From Dyadobacter soli (GTDB lineage Bacteria > Bacteroidota > Bacteroidia > Cytophagales > Spirosomataceae): a stretch of DNA of 64,000 nucleotides. Positions 11,111-20,700 of this stretch are shown here, in pieces. The position numbers and the translations under genes were made by a program. Where the stretch lies: positions 62,001-126,000 of the forward strand of contig NZ_FNAN01000010.1 of the NCBI RefSeq assembly GCF_900101885.1, in the 5' to 3' direction. The notes beneath the pieces are model-generated. The model had not been told where the DNA came from and did not search any database. It was given only the letters and a program-made list of their open reading frames with translations. Numbering within the stretch: the stretch's first letter is position 1; each line of letters starts with the position of its first letter.

Positions 11111-11263
11111 TTATTTTTTATTTGCTTCGAATTGAGCCTTGATAGCCTCAACGTCAACATTGCGCACTTCTGGTTTGCGTAGAAGGTTTTTGATTTTGGC
11201 AGTGCGGTTGTTAGCAACTGCTTTGTTTCTGCGACCTTTACGTTTTAATTCCGTAACTCCCAT
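11111..11263 (-). CDS. Small basic protein of 50 residues
   Basis: A complete 50-codon frame begins at ATG 11261-11263 and ends at TAA 11111-11113. The product starts MGVTELKRKGRRNKAVANN and is very basic in its first 30 residues, then more acidic. A matching -7 promoter element lies 29 bp upstream. From memory, similar short basic proteins exist across Bacteroidota without a known role; a ribosome or nucleic-acid partner is possible from the charge. It is transcribed divergently from hisS. Confidence 0.7.
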   Translation of the reverse strand: MGVTELKRKGRRNKAVANNRTAKIKNLLRKPEVRNVDVEAIKAQFEANKK

Positions 11264-11291
11264 TGTAAAAGTTTGTTTTGTGAAAGAGCCG

Positions 11292-11299
11292 CAAAATTA
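11292..11299 (-). promoter_or_regulatory. Bacteroidota-type -7 promoter element for the 50-residue protein
   Basis: On the minus strand TAATTTTG matches TAnnTTTG exactly and lies 28 bp before the ATG. It supports the short frame as a real gene. Confidence 0.55.
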
Positions 11300-11407
11300 A
11301 GCATTTTAACGTAAATATTGCACGCAATAGTCATAAATATTGCATAACCTCTCCTAACTTTACGGTTTCATAGGCCATTCGAGGCCCAATTTCACAGCAT
11401 TATTAGA

Positions 11408-12778
11408 ATGAGTAAACCATCTCTTGCCCGCGGGACCCGTGACTTTGGTCCGGAGCAAATGGCAAAGCGTACTTTCATTTTCGACACCATCCGACGCTCT
11501 TTCCAACGATACGGCTTTCTGCCATTAGAAACTCCCGCATTCGAAAACCTGTCGGTGCTGATGGGGAAATACGGAGAAGAGGGCGACCAGCTTTTGTTCA
11601 AAATCCTTAACTCGGGCGATTTCAGCGGCAAGCTTACCGACGCCGACTGGCAGGCAGGCTCGAAGCCTTTAACGACCAAAATTTCGGAAAAAGGCCTGCG
11701 TTACGACCTTACCGTGCCATTCGCGCGCTACGTGGTGATGAACCGGGGTACTTTGGCGATGCCTTTCAAACGGTATCAGATCCAGCCCGTATGGCGTGCC
11801 GATCGCCCGCAGCGTGGCCGTTACCGCGAGTTTTACCAATGCGATGCCGACGTGGTAGGCACCGACTCGTTGCTTTGCGAAGCGGAAATCGTAATGCTTT
11901 TGCATGATATTCTGCCCGCATTAGGCATTCAAGATTTTACAGTAAAGATCAATAACCGTAAAATCCTCACCGGAATCGCCGATATGATCGGGGCGCACGG
12001 AATGGAGGGGCCGCTCTGTGTGGCCATTGATAAATTGGATAAAATCGGGAAAGAGAAAGTGGTTGAGGAACTCCTTGAACGCGGTTTCGCTTCTGATAGT
12101 ATCTGCAAGCTTGAACCGATTTTCAGTCTTTCGGAAAATGACGATCCGTTTACCGAACTGAAAAGCTGGCTGGCCGAATCGGAAGTGGCATTGAAAGGTA
12201 TCCAGGAACTGGAAGAGGTGTGGGCGATGGTGAAAACACTGGGGCTGGAAAATGCGAAGATCGAATTCGACGTCACGCTCGCGCGCGGGCTCTCGTATTA
12301 TACGGGCGCGATTTTCGAGGTGAAGGCCAATAATGTGCAGATCGGCAGCATTTCGGGAGGTGGGCGTTACGATAACCTGACAGGCACATTTGGAGTGCCG
12401 GGCATTTCGGGCGTGGGCATCTCGCTCGGTGTGGACCGCATTTATGACGTAATGGAAGAGTTGAACCTTTTCCCGGAAAGCCAGAAGACGAGTACCAGAG
12501 TAATGATCTCGAATTTCGATCAGGAGGCATTTACATATGGGTTGTCGATTTTGCCGAAATTCAGGAAGGCGGGCATTAATTCAGAGATTTACCCGGATTC
12601 GGTGAAGCTGAAAAAACAACTCGATTACGCGGACCGCAAGAGCATTCCATTTGTGATTTTAATTGGTTCGGATGAAATGCATTCGGGTTTGCTGACGCTG
12701 AAAAACATGAAAACCGGCGAGCAGCAGAAACTGAAAGCGGAAGATATTATAACTTTGCTCAACCGGGAAGACCAATAA
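11408..12778 (+). CDS. hisS: Histidine--tRNA ligase
   Basis: The 456-residue class II aminoacyl-tRNA synthetase charges tRNA-His. Visible: motif 1 region near residues 30-70, motif 2 VWRADRPQRGRYREFYQCDAD, the histidine-specific loop ARGLSYYTGAIFE, motif 3 region GISLGVDRIYDVM and the C-terminal anticodon-binding domain. The gene opens a run hisS-hisG-hisD-(toxin-antitoxin)-hisC with small gaps (47 bp to hisG), suggesting one transcript that links histidine synthesis with its use. Confidence 0.97.
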   Translation: MSKPSLARGTRDFGPEQMAKRTFIFDTIRRSFQRYGFLPLETPAFENLSVLMGKYGEEGDQLLFKILNSGDFSGKLTDADWQAGSKPLTTKISEKGLRYDLTVPFARYVVMNRGTLAMPFKRYQIQPVWRADRPQRGRYREFYQCDADVVGTDSLLCEAEIVMLLHDILPALGIQDFTVKINNRKILTGIADMIGAHGMEGPLCVAIDKLDKIGKEKVVEELLERGFASDSICKLEPIFSLSENDDPFTELKSWLAESEVALKGIQELEEVWAMVKTLGLENAKIEFDVTLARGLSYYTGAIFEVKANNVQIGSISGGGRYDNLTGTFGVPGISGVGISLGVDRIYDVMEELNLFPESQKTSTRVMISNFDQEAFTYGLSILPKFRKAGINSEIYPDSVKLKKQLDYADRKSIPFVILIGSDEMHSGLLTLKNMKTGEQQKLKAEDIITLLNREDQ

Positions 12779-12825
12779 CCCTAATTCAATACCGACAAAC
12801 GGCTGCGTGAGCAACCTATAACTTT

Positions 12826-13689
12826 ATGAATGATAATATTTTAAGAATTGCCATCCAGAAATCGGGCAGGCTTAGTGAAGATTCTCTTAAACTGATCAAA
12901 GAATGCGGCATCCGTTTCGACAACGGCGCGGGTAAGCTTAAAACCGACGCGACGAACTTTCCTGCGGAAATCCTTTTCCTGCGCGACGACGATATTCCCG
13001 GTTATGTGGAAGACGGCGTGGCGCATCTGGGCATCGTAGGAGAGAATGTTTCGGAAGAATCCTGCAAAGACGTGGATACCGTGCATAAGCTGGGCTTCTC
13101 GAAATGCCGGTTATCGATCGGTGTTTTGCGCGAGGCGGAGTATCATGGCGTGCAGGATTTGCAAGGCAAGAGCATTGCGACTACTTATCCTCGGTTGCTG
13201 GAACAATATCTTAAATCTCATGATGTTACGGCTGATATCCACGAGATCAGCGGTTCGGTGGAAATTGCGCCGAGCATTGGTCTGGCCGATGCCGTTTGCG
13301 ATATCGTAAGCTCCGGCAGCACATTGCTGAGCAACGGTTTGAAAGAAGTGGAAACGATTTTCCGCTCCGAGGCCGTGATGATTGCCAGCAAACACCTTTC
13401 ACCTGTGCAGCAAGACCTGCTGGACCAGCTTTTGTTCCGTATCAAATCGGTGCAGGTGGCTAAGAACAATAAATACATTTTGCTCAATTGCCCGGTGGAT
13501 GCGGTGGAGAATATCACCAAATTCCTGCCCGGCATGCGTTCCCCGACGATCCTGCCATTGGCGACGGAAGGCTGGTGCTCGCTGCATTCGGTGATCAACG
13601 AAAACGAGTTCTGGGAGAATATCGAAAAGATTCGCCAGGCTGGTGCAGAGGGTATCCTGGTGATCCCGATCGAGAAAATGATTGTTTAA
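12826..13689 (+). CDS. hisG: ATP phosphoribosyltransferase, long form
   Basis: The enzyme catalyses the first committed step of histidine synthesis, joining ATP and PRPP. At 287 residues it is the long hexameric HisG_L form with a C-terminal ACT-like regulatory domain (about 215-287), so it should be feedback-inhibited by histidine and should not need HisZ. Key segments: LRIAIQKSGRLSEDSLKLI at the N-terminus, the PRPP-binding GLADAVCDIVSSGSTLLSNGL loop, and the ATEGWCSLHSVI regulatory part. Confidence 0.96.
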   Translation: MNDNILRIAIQKSGRLSEDSLKLIKECGIRFDNGAGKLKTDATNFPAEILFLRDDDIPGYVEDGVAHLGIVGENVSEESCKDVDTVHKLGFSKCRLSIGVLREAEYHGVQDLQGKSIATTYPRLLEQYLKSHDVTADIHEISGSVEIAPSIGLADAVCDIVSSGSTLLSNGLKEVETIFRSEAVMIASKHLSPVQQDLLDQLLFRIKSVQVAKNNKYILLNCPVDAVENITKFLPGMRSPTILPLATEGWCSLHSVINENEFWENIEKIRQAGAEGILVIPIEKMIV

Positions 13690-13713
13690 GTACGGGGTTT
13701 TGATTCTGACATT

Positions 13714-14982
13714 ATGAATATCATTCCATTTCCGGAAAGGGAACAATGGCCTGCATTGCTGGCACGGCCCGTTCTGGAAGCCAAGGATATCGAAGCTCGG
13801 GTAATGCCCGTGCTCGAACAAGTGAAAAACGAAGGCGACGCCGGCATTAAGGCCCTCGCACTGAAATTCGACAAGCTGGAACTGACCGAACTCGCATTTT
13901 CGGAAAAGGCTATTGCCGAAGCGGGCGATAAGCTGGACGATGCCTTGAAAGCGGCGATTGGTCAGGCTTACGAGAATGTCTACAAATTCCACAAAGGCCA
14001 GCTGCAAGCACCCGAAAAGGTGGAAACCATGCCCGGCGTTACCTGCTGGCGCAAAAGCGTGGGGATCGAGAAAGTGGGAATTTACATTCCCGGCGGCTCG
14101 GCGCCATTGTTCAGCACGGTTCTGATGCTCGGTATTCCTGCTCAAATTGCTGGCTGTAAGGAGATTGTGCTTTGTACGCCGTCGGATCACCCGGCGATTC
14201 TGTATGCTGCCAAACTGGTAGGCGTTACCAAAGCATTCCGCATTGGCGGCGCGCAGGCGATTGCGGCGATGGCTTACGGCACGGAGAGCGTTCCCAAAGT
14301 TTACAAGATATTCGGCCCTGGAAACCAGTATGTTACCACGGCTAAGATGCTCATTAGCAAAGAAGGCGTCGCGATCGATATGCCTGCCGGGCCTTCGGAA
14401 GTGGCTATTTTCGCCGACGATACCGCATTGCCTTGCTTCGTAGCGGCCGACCTGCTTTCCCAGGCAGAGCACGGCGCCGATAGCCAGGTTCTTTTGGTTT
14501 CTACCAGTAAAAAGCTCCTCGCTTCGGTGAATATCGCATTGGCAGAGCAGCTGGAAGCGCTTCCGCGCAAAGAGCTGGCGTCCCAGGCGATGGCGAACAG
14601 CAAAGCGATCCTCGTCGAAACCGAGGAAGAAGCCATTGAAATACTCAATCAATATGCAGCCGAGCATTTGATCCTCAGTATTGCCAATGCGGAAGCGGTG
14701 ATGGAGAAAATCTATAACGCCGGTTCGATATTCCTGGGCAACTACACGCCCGAGTCCTGCGGGGATTATGCCTCGGGTACCAACCACACATTGCCTACCA
14801 ATGGCTACGCGCGGGCTTACAGCGGCGTTTCGGTGGATAGTTTTGTCAAAAAAATCACCGTACAGCACATTACCGAAGAGGGGATCCGCAACATCGGGCC
14901 CACCGTCGAAGCTATGGCCGCAGCCGAATCGCTCGATGCCCATAAGAATGCTGTGACCATCCGGTTGAAAAATTTGTTGTGA
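13714..14982 (+). CDS. hisD: Histidinol dehydrogenase
   Basis: The 422-residue zinc enzyme carries out the last two oxidations from histidinol to histidine with NAD+. Signatures: the YIPGGSAPLFSTVLM loop, the nucleotide region GPGNQYVTTAKMLI, zinc ligands in SQAEHGADSQ and SGTNHTLPT, and the catalytic histidines in AAEHLIL. The gap to hisG is 24 bp. The 69-bp gap after it contains a perfect palindrome and then the toxin-antitoxin pair, which separates hisD from hisC. Confidence 0.97.
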   Translation: MNIIPFPEREQWPALLARPVLEAKDIEARVMPVLEQVKNEGDAGIKALALKFDKLELTELAFSEKAIAEAGDKLDDALKAAIGQAYENVYKFHKGQLQAPEKVETMPGVTCWRKSVGIEKVGIYIPGGSAPLFSTVLMLGIPAQIAGCKEIVLCTPSDHPAILYAAKLVGVTKAFRIGGAQAIAAMAYGTESVPKVYKIFGPGNQYVTTAKMLISKEGVAIDMPAGPSEVAIFADDTALPCFVAADLLSQAEHGADSQVLLVSTSKKLLASVNIALAEQLEALPRKELASQAMANSKAILVETEEEAIEILNQYAAEHLILSIANAEAVMEKIYNAGSIFLGNYTPESCGDYASGTNHTLPTNGYARAYSGVSVDSFVKKITVQHITEEGIRNIGPTVEAMAAAESLDAHKNAVTIRLKNLL

Positions 14983-14998
14983 AAATTTCAGGTTCGGG

Positions 14999-15027
14999 AA
15001 ATTTGTCCTAAATTAGAGGACAAATTT
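14999..15027. promoter_or_regulatory. Palindromic operator of the toxin-antitoxin pair
   Basis: Perfect 11-bp arms AAATTTGTCCT and AGGACAAATTT are separated by 7 nt, 16 nt after the hisD stop and 25 nt before the antitoxin ATG. There is no T-run after it, so it is not a typical terminator. Autoregulatory binding by the Xre antitoxin is inferred. Confidence 0.65.
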
Positions 15028-15051
15028 CAACGTCTTTAAAATTACTGGAAT

Positions 15052-15480
15052 ATGACAGCATACATGGTTAACGAACGTTTGGGAGGATATGAGACCCTCA
15101 AACATGCTGTAAAAAACGACTTCGACCTGGCTTACCTGGCCGAAAACGGTGTTCCGAAAGCCTCTATTCAGCACCTGGCCGACTCTATCGGAATGGATAT
15201 TAAAGATGTGATAGCGCTGTTGCCTGTTACTTCCAGGAACTTGCAGCGTTACAATGATATCGACCTGCTTAGCAATGTGGTTTCCGATCATCTGATCGCC
15301 CTCGCTGATCTGTTCTCGGTAGGGAACAGGGCTTTGGGAAAAGAATATTTCCTCGATTGGCTGAACAACGAGGTGCCTGCGCTGGGTAGTGAGAAACCGA
15401 TCAGCTTTTTACGGACCCATGCGGGTATTGAGCTGGTCAAGACCGAATTAGGGCGCATGGAACACGGTATTTTCGCTTAA
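15052..15480 (+). CDS. Antitoxin, Xre/MbcA/ParS toxin-binding family
   Basis: The 142-residue protein has an Xre-like helix-turn-helix region in the first ~70 residues and the C-terminal DUF2384 toxin-binding domain. The latter is recognised by the spaced G-x-WL-N-x-PALG-x-P and LRTHAGIELVKTELGRMEHGIF pattern. In the family, the antitoxin binds and blocks a RES toxin and represses its own operon. Its stop overlaps the toxin start by one base (TAATG), so translation is coupled. It lies between hisD and hisC. Confidence 0.9.
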   Translation: MTAYMVNERLGGYETLKHAVKNDFDLAYLAENGVPKASIQHLADSIGMDIKDVIALLPVTSRNLQRYNDIDLLSNVVSDHLIALADLFSVGNRALGKEYFLDWLNNEVPALGSEKPISFLRTHAGIELVKTELGRMEHGIFA

Positions 15481-15932
15481 TGGAGCTATTCAGGATAACA
15501 CGATCGGAATATCAGGAGGATTTGAGTGGGATAGGGGCTTTTTACAATGGAGGACGATGGAACTCCCCCCGAAATGCCATGCTATACACATCGTCGCATC
15601 GCTCACTGGCCATGCTCGAAGTACTCGTTCACTGGCACAAAACGGTGACACCTCCCAATTACGTGATCGTTTCCCTGGAACTCCCCGATGACCTCGCGAG
15701 CGTTACCGACCCGCATCTCGTGCCCGAATGGTACGAAGACCAGCAATGGAGCAAGGAAGTGGGCGATTCGTGGCTGAAAGCGGGGAACAGCCTCCTGCTG
15801 CGGGTACCCTCGGTGGTGGTCCAGGCCGAGCAGAATTACCTCGTCAATCCCATGCATCCGGACGTGCTTTCCCTCCGGATTACCGACATAGCGCCGCTGA
15901 CTTTCGACAATAGGCTCTTCAAAAAGATTTAG
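15480..15932 (+). CDS. RES-domain toxin (NAD+-degrading family)
   Basis: The 150-residue RES domain is complete: N-terminal LFRITR, GGRWNSPRNAMLYTSS, the conserved Glu in LAMLEVLVHWH, and the PSVVV-Q-E-x-N-LVNPMHPD end. MbcT/ParT-type RES proteins degrade NAD+ or modify a metabolic enzyme, halting growth when free of antitoxin. All of these motifs are intact, so the toxin is probably active. It lies 36 bp upstream of hisC, so hisC may depend on read-through from the his or toxin-antitoxin promoter. Confidence 0.9.
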   Translation: MELFRITRSEYQEDLSGIGAFYNGGRWNSPRNAMLYTSSHRSLAMLEVLVHWHKTVTPPNYVIVSLELPDDLASVTDPHLVPEWYEDQQWSKEVGDSWLKAGNSLLLRVPSVVVQAEQNYLVNPMHPDVLSLRITDIAPLTFDNRLFKKI

Positions 15933-15968
15933 AATCCACACAACGGCAGCCGCCGTAATTTTTTCAGT

Positions 15969-17042
15969 ATGAACACCAGTTTCGATTTAAACAAAATCCT
16001 TCGCCCGCACATTCTCACGCTGGCCCCGTATTCATCCGCCAGAGACGAATATACCGGCCATGTGGGCATCTTCCTCGATGCGAACGAAAACCCTTACGGA
16101 TCGGTGACGGGTGCGGATTATAACCGCTATCCCGATCCCTACCAGGCCGAAATCAAGCAGAAACTGAGCCCGATCAAGCAGGTGAGCCCCGACCGCATTT
16201 TCCTCGGAAACGGCAGCGACGAGCCGATCGACCTGCTCACACGCGCTACCTGTACGCCTGGGCAAGACCATGTGATTATCCTCCCGCCGACTTATGGAAT
16301 GTACGAGGTAAGTGCTTCGATCCATGATGTGAAGATCGATAAAGTGTCGCTTACCCGCGATTACCACATTGATACACAGGCTGTTTTGAATGCGGTAACG
16401 CCGCAGACGAAGATTATCTGGATATGCTCGCCGAATAACCCGACGGGTAATGTCATGCAGGCAGACGCTATCCAGACTATCCTGGAAAATTTCAGCGGTC
16501 TGGTAGTTGTGGATGAGGCTTATATCGATTTTACCAACGAGCCTTCATGGATACAGCATCTGGACAAGTACGCTAACCTGGTGGTATTGCAGACTTTTTC
16601 CAAAGCGTGGGGCCTTGCGGGCATTCGTGTAGGCATGTGTTTTGCTTCACCCGAGCTGATCCGCATTCTGAACAAGATCAAGCCACCTTATAATATCAGT
16701 TTGCCCGCCCAACAGGCATTGCTCGAAGGCTTGAACGGCATCGAGAAGAAGGACAAAATGGTGGCCGACATTCTCGATCAGCGTGATGCATTGACGGCTG
16801 GTCTGCAAAGCCTGCCGATCGTGTTGGAAATCCACCCGACGGACGCCAACTTCCTGCTCGTGCAGTTCGAAGACGCGAAAGGCGTGATGGATTACCTGAT
16901 CCGTGAGACGATCATCGTGCGCGACCGTTCGCGCGTGCATTTGTGCGAAGGATGCCTGCGCATTACCGTTGGTACAAAAGAAGAAAACGAAGTTTTGATC
17001 GAATCATTAAAGAAATACCAGCCTAAAAGCGTTATTGTATAG
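15969..17042 (+). CDS. hisC: Histidinol-phosphate aminotransferase
   Basis: The 357-residue PLP enzyme of fold type I converts imidazole-acetol phosphate to histidinol phosphate. Signatures: LDANENPYGS at the N-terminus, GNGSDEPIDLL, CSPNNPTGNVM, VVDEAYIDF and the PLP lysine in QTFSKAWGLAGIRVG. It continues the his cluster after the toxin-antitoxin insertion. The remaining his genes (hisB, H, A, F, I) are not in the window. Confidence 0.97.
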   Translation: MNTSFDLNKILRPHILTLAPYSSARDEYTGHVGIFLDANENPYGSVTGADYNRYPDPYQAEIKQKLSPIKQVSPDRIFLGNGSDEPIDLLTRATCTPGQDHVIILPPTYGMYEVSASIHDVKIDKVSLTRDYHIDTQAVLNAVTPQTKIIWICSPNNPTGNVMQADAIQTILENFSGLVVVDEAYIDFTNEPSWIQHLDKYANLVVLQTFSKAWGLAGIRVGMCFASPELIRILNKIKPPYNISLPAQQALLEGLNGIEKKDKMVADILDQRDALTAGLQSLPIVLEIHPTDANFLLVQFEDAKGVMDYLIRETIIVRDRSRVHLCEGCLRITVGTKEENEVLIESLKKYQPKSVIV

Positions 17043-17085
17043 CTGCTATCAGCGTTCCCGGAACATTTCCCCGATTTAATTAACT

Positions 17086-17607
17086 ATGAAGAAATTAGCC
17101 TTAACTTTTATTTGCGCACTTTGCTTCGGAATGGCACACGCCCAATACGACAACTGGGCGGTCGGTTTCAAACTCGGTGAACCCACCGGCGTCAACATCC
17201 GGAAGTACTTCAACAACATCCACGCCATAGACGTGACCATCGGCACTTACGGCGGTATCCTTGGCAACGACCGCAAGTACCGCGGCGACAATGGAATTTA
17301 CAAAAACACGGGTATTTCGCTCCAAGTGCATTATTTGTGGCACACGCCATTGTTCAACTCCGAAGCGGTGCATGTGTATTACGGCCTAGGCGGGCAGCTC
17401 AACAACCGTCGCTCGTACCCGAACCGCCTGAATGGACAATATGAAAAGAACCTTACGCTGGGCGGCTCGGTGCTGGGTGGTTTCGAATATTACATTCCCG
17501 ACAACCGTATCTCCGTGTTCCTGGAAGGCGGTACTTACGTAGAGCTGCTGAGGAAGCCGTTCTTTTTTAGTCCCAATATCTCCGCAGGCCTTCGCTTCAA
17601 CCTTTAA
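17086..17607 (+). CDS. Small outer-membrane beta-barrel-like protein
   Basis: The 173-residue protein has a clear signal peptide (MKKLALTFICALCFGMAHA, then QYD). The remainder has alternating hydrophobic and polar residues, Gly/Tyr-rich strands and a C-terminal aromatic/Leu ending (SAGLRFNL), all typical of 8-stranded outer-membrane barrels. The function is unknown. It is 43 bp after hisC and ends at a strong terminator, so it may be the last gene of the transcript. Confidence 0.65.
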   Translation: MKKLALTFICALCFGMAHAQYDNWAVGFKLGEPTGVNIRKYFNNIHAIDVTIGTYGGILGNDRKYRGDNGIYKNTGISLQVHYLWHTPLFNSEAVHVYYGLGGQLNNRRSYPNRLNGQYEKNLTLGGSVLGGFEYYIPDNRISVFLEGGTYVELLRKPFFFSPNISAGLRFNL

Positions 17608-17632
17608 GCGGTACTTCTTTCAAAAGCATACG

Positions 17633-17660
17633 AAAAGCAGGTTTACGCCTGCTTTTTTTA
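17633..17660 (+). terminator. Intrinsic terminator after the his region
   Basis: A 9-bp stem AAAAGCAGG/CCTGCTTTT with a 6-nt loop is followed by a T-run. Confidence 0.88.
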
Positions 17661-17700
17661 TTTAATTTGACCTGCGGTTTCACCATTTTATCAGCGCAAC

Positions 17701-20700
17701 GTGTTTAAAGTTTACAGTTCATCGGCAGGCTCGGGTAAAACTTATACCCTTACCAAAGAATACCTCAAACTGGCCCTGCATTCCAATTCGGAGTTGTATT
17801 TCAGGAACATTCTGGCTGTGACGTTCACCAATGCGGCTGCCAACGAAATGAAGGACCGCATTCTGCTGATGCTGCGCACCTTCTCGGCTTACACGGAAAA
17901 CGACGCGAAGCCGCACCCGATGATGCGCGATGTGGTGATTGAAATGTACCCCGATACGGAGCACGATGCAGCGCTTTTCGCAGGCGCCTGCCAGCTCATC
18001 GCCGCCCGTGCGCAAATGGTTTTCGGGCAAATACTGCACCGCTATTCCGACTTTTCGGTGATGACGATCGACAAGTTCACACAGCGGCTGATCAGCAGCT
18101 TTACCGACGAACTGGGCATTCCATTCGTATTTGAAACCCAACTCGACGCCGACCTGCTCGACGACGCCGTAGACCGGCTCCTGGCCCGCATTGGGCAGGA
18201 AGGCGAGGAAGTATTGACGGACATTGTCGAGAAATATTACCGCGAGAATGCCGAGGAAGGCAAAAACTGGGGCGCATTGCCGATGCAGTTCCGCGATACG
18301 GCAGGCACTTTGCTGAGCGAGCAGAGTTATATGCAAATGAAGCGCGTTGAAGACCTCAAAATGGAGGACTGGATCGCGGTACGCAGGCAAATGCGCGAAT
18401 TCGTACGCGGGCGCGAGGAAATGATGACCAAAGACGCGAAGCATGCATTTGAACTGATCCAATCCACCTATTTGAGTGAAAAAGACTTCCACCAGAGCGG
18501 CAGAGGCATTTACGGCTACTACCGCGACCGCGCCGAGGGCAAGAAGCTCTGGATGGAGCCGAATTCCTACGTTTACAAAACCATCGGCGAAGGTGTATGG
18601 TACGGGGCCAAAACACCCGCACCGATCCGCGACGAGATCGAACGCCTCCGCACCGATCTGGAAAACTACTTCCACCAGATCGAGAACATACGCTCGGCCG
18701 AAACCGGGAAAATTACATTATACAACCAGCTCGACAGGCACATTTACAACCTCTCGCTCCTGGGCGAAATCCGGAAGGAATTCGATGCATTGCTGAAACA
18801 GAACAACCAGGTCCATATTTCGGACTTCAACCGGAAAATCGTCGATATCGTGGCGCGGGAGCCGGTACCCTTCATTTTTGAAAGGTTAGGGGAAAAATAC
18901 AACCACATTCTCGTCGACGAGTTCCAGGATACTTCCAAACTGCAATTCGCGAACCTGCTGCCGCTGATCGAGAATGCATTGTCGGGCGGGTACTTCAACC
19001 TGATCGTAGGCGACGCGAAGCAGTCGATTTACCGGTTCCGGGGCGGGGATATGGATTTGATATTGCATTTGGCGCAAAACCAGGTCATGCGGCTGGGTAG
19101 CATTCTCGGGAACAGCCCGTTCAACGACGAGCGGCTGTTTGCATTGGATAATTACCTGCATATCAATCACCTCAAAACCAACCGGCGAAGCTTCCGGGAG
19201 GTTACCGAGTTCAATAACAAGTTCTTCGGCTTCATTGCCGAATCGCTGGGCGACGAATATCCGCTGATCCGCGAGGTGTACGACGAGCATTTCAGTCAGG
19301 AAATACCGGAAGGAGTGGCCGAGGGCGGGCATGTGGAAATTGAGTTTCTGGAAATGAATGAGGCTACGGAGGAAGGCGCCGAAGAATCCTCTTCCGACGC
19401 GATTTCCCGGCGCGCGCTCGAACTGGTTCATTCGCTTCGGCAGGAAGGTTACCACTGGCGCGACATTGCCATCCTATGCCGGAAGAAAAAAGAGGCTACG
19501 ACATTGGCCAATACCTTGAAAGAGGCCGGTTTTCCGCTCATTTCAGACGATGCATTGTCGCTGGCCTATTCGCGCTCGGTGCATTTCATCATTTCGTTCA
19601 TGAAGGTGCTGCACAGCTCCGACCACCGGCTGGCGCGGTACGAGGCGGCCTACCTTTTCCACCAGGTGATCCGCCGGAAGAACCCGGAACCACATGAATA
19701 TGAGGAGATCAGGGTGCTTTGCGAAGCGCGCGGGCTCGACAGTTTCCTCGAATATTTCCGGAAATGGGACATTACCATTACGTCGTTCAAAATGCGGCAG
19801 GTGTCGGTTTTTGAATTAACCGAGCTGTTAATGCAGCAATTCGGGCTTTTCAAACAGCAGCTGGAAAGCGAATACCTGTTCCGGTTCCTGGATGTGGTAC
19901 TGGAATTCGGTAACCGGAAGAGCAACCACCTCGGCGATTTTCTGAACTATTGGGAATCAGCGAGATACAAGTTTTCCATCACTGTGCCCGACGGCACGGA
20001 CGCTATTCGCATTACCACCATCCACAAATCGAAAGGGCTGGAATACCCGATTCTGCTCATTCCCTATGCGCAATGGAAAGTGACGCCGAATGCACGCCTC
20101 GATCGCCTTTGGGTAGATATGGATGATGTTGATTACGAGGAAATTAATATTCAGGATAAACCTCATTATACCAATCCCAAACTCCGGAGCTCGATGGTTT
20201 CGGTGGTGAAAGAGCTTGAAAATACGGTGGTAGGCGAGCAGTACCGCGAGGAGCGGATGCGGACGCTGATCGAAAACCTGAACCTGCTTTACGTCGCATT
20301 CACGCGGCCGGTGCAGCGGCTGTATGTACTCGCGAAGCGCGAGCGCAGGTGGGAATCCGGGCAGCAGATCAACCATTGGCTGCGCGATTACCTGAACCAG
20401 GAAGGTTTTACCCCTGCCTGGGACGAAACCATTTCGAAATATGTGATTTCAGAGTCGTCAGGCAGTCTTCGTCACGCCCACGTGAGCTCGGGTACGACGC
20501 CTTTTGTATTAAAAACCATATTGAGCAACGACCGCACGGAATCACTGCGTCTCCGCCGCATGGCCGACCGCATTTTCGACGTGCAGACCTTCGAACCGCG
20601 GCACGACCGATTGCAGAAAATGCGGTACCTGCTTACCCGTTTGAAAACCGTCTCGGACCTTCCGGAAGCATTGGAAAAGCTCGTAGGCGAGGGGATATTT

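Noticed and set aside
15003..15027. Terminator for hisD
   Set aside because: The palindrome lacks a following T-run and sits at the antitoxin promoter, so an operator explains it better.
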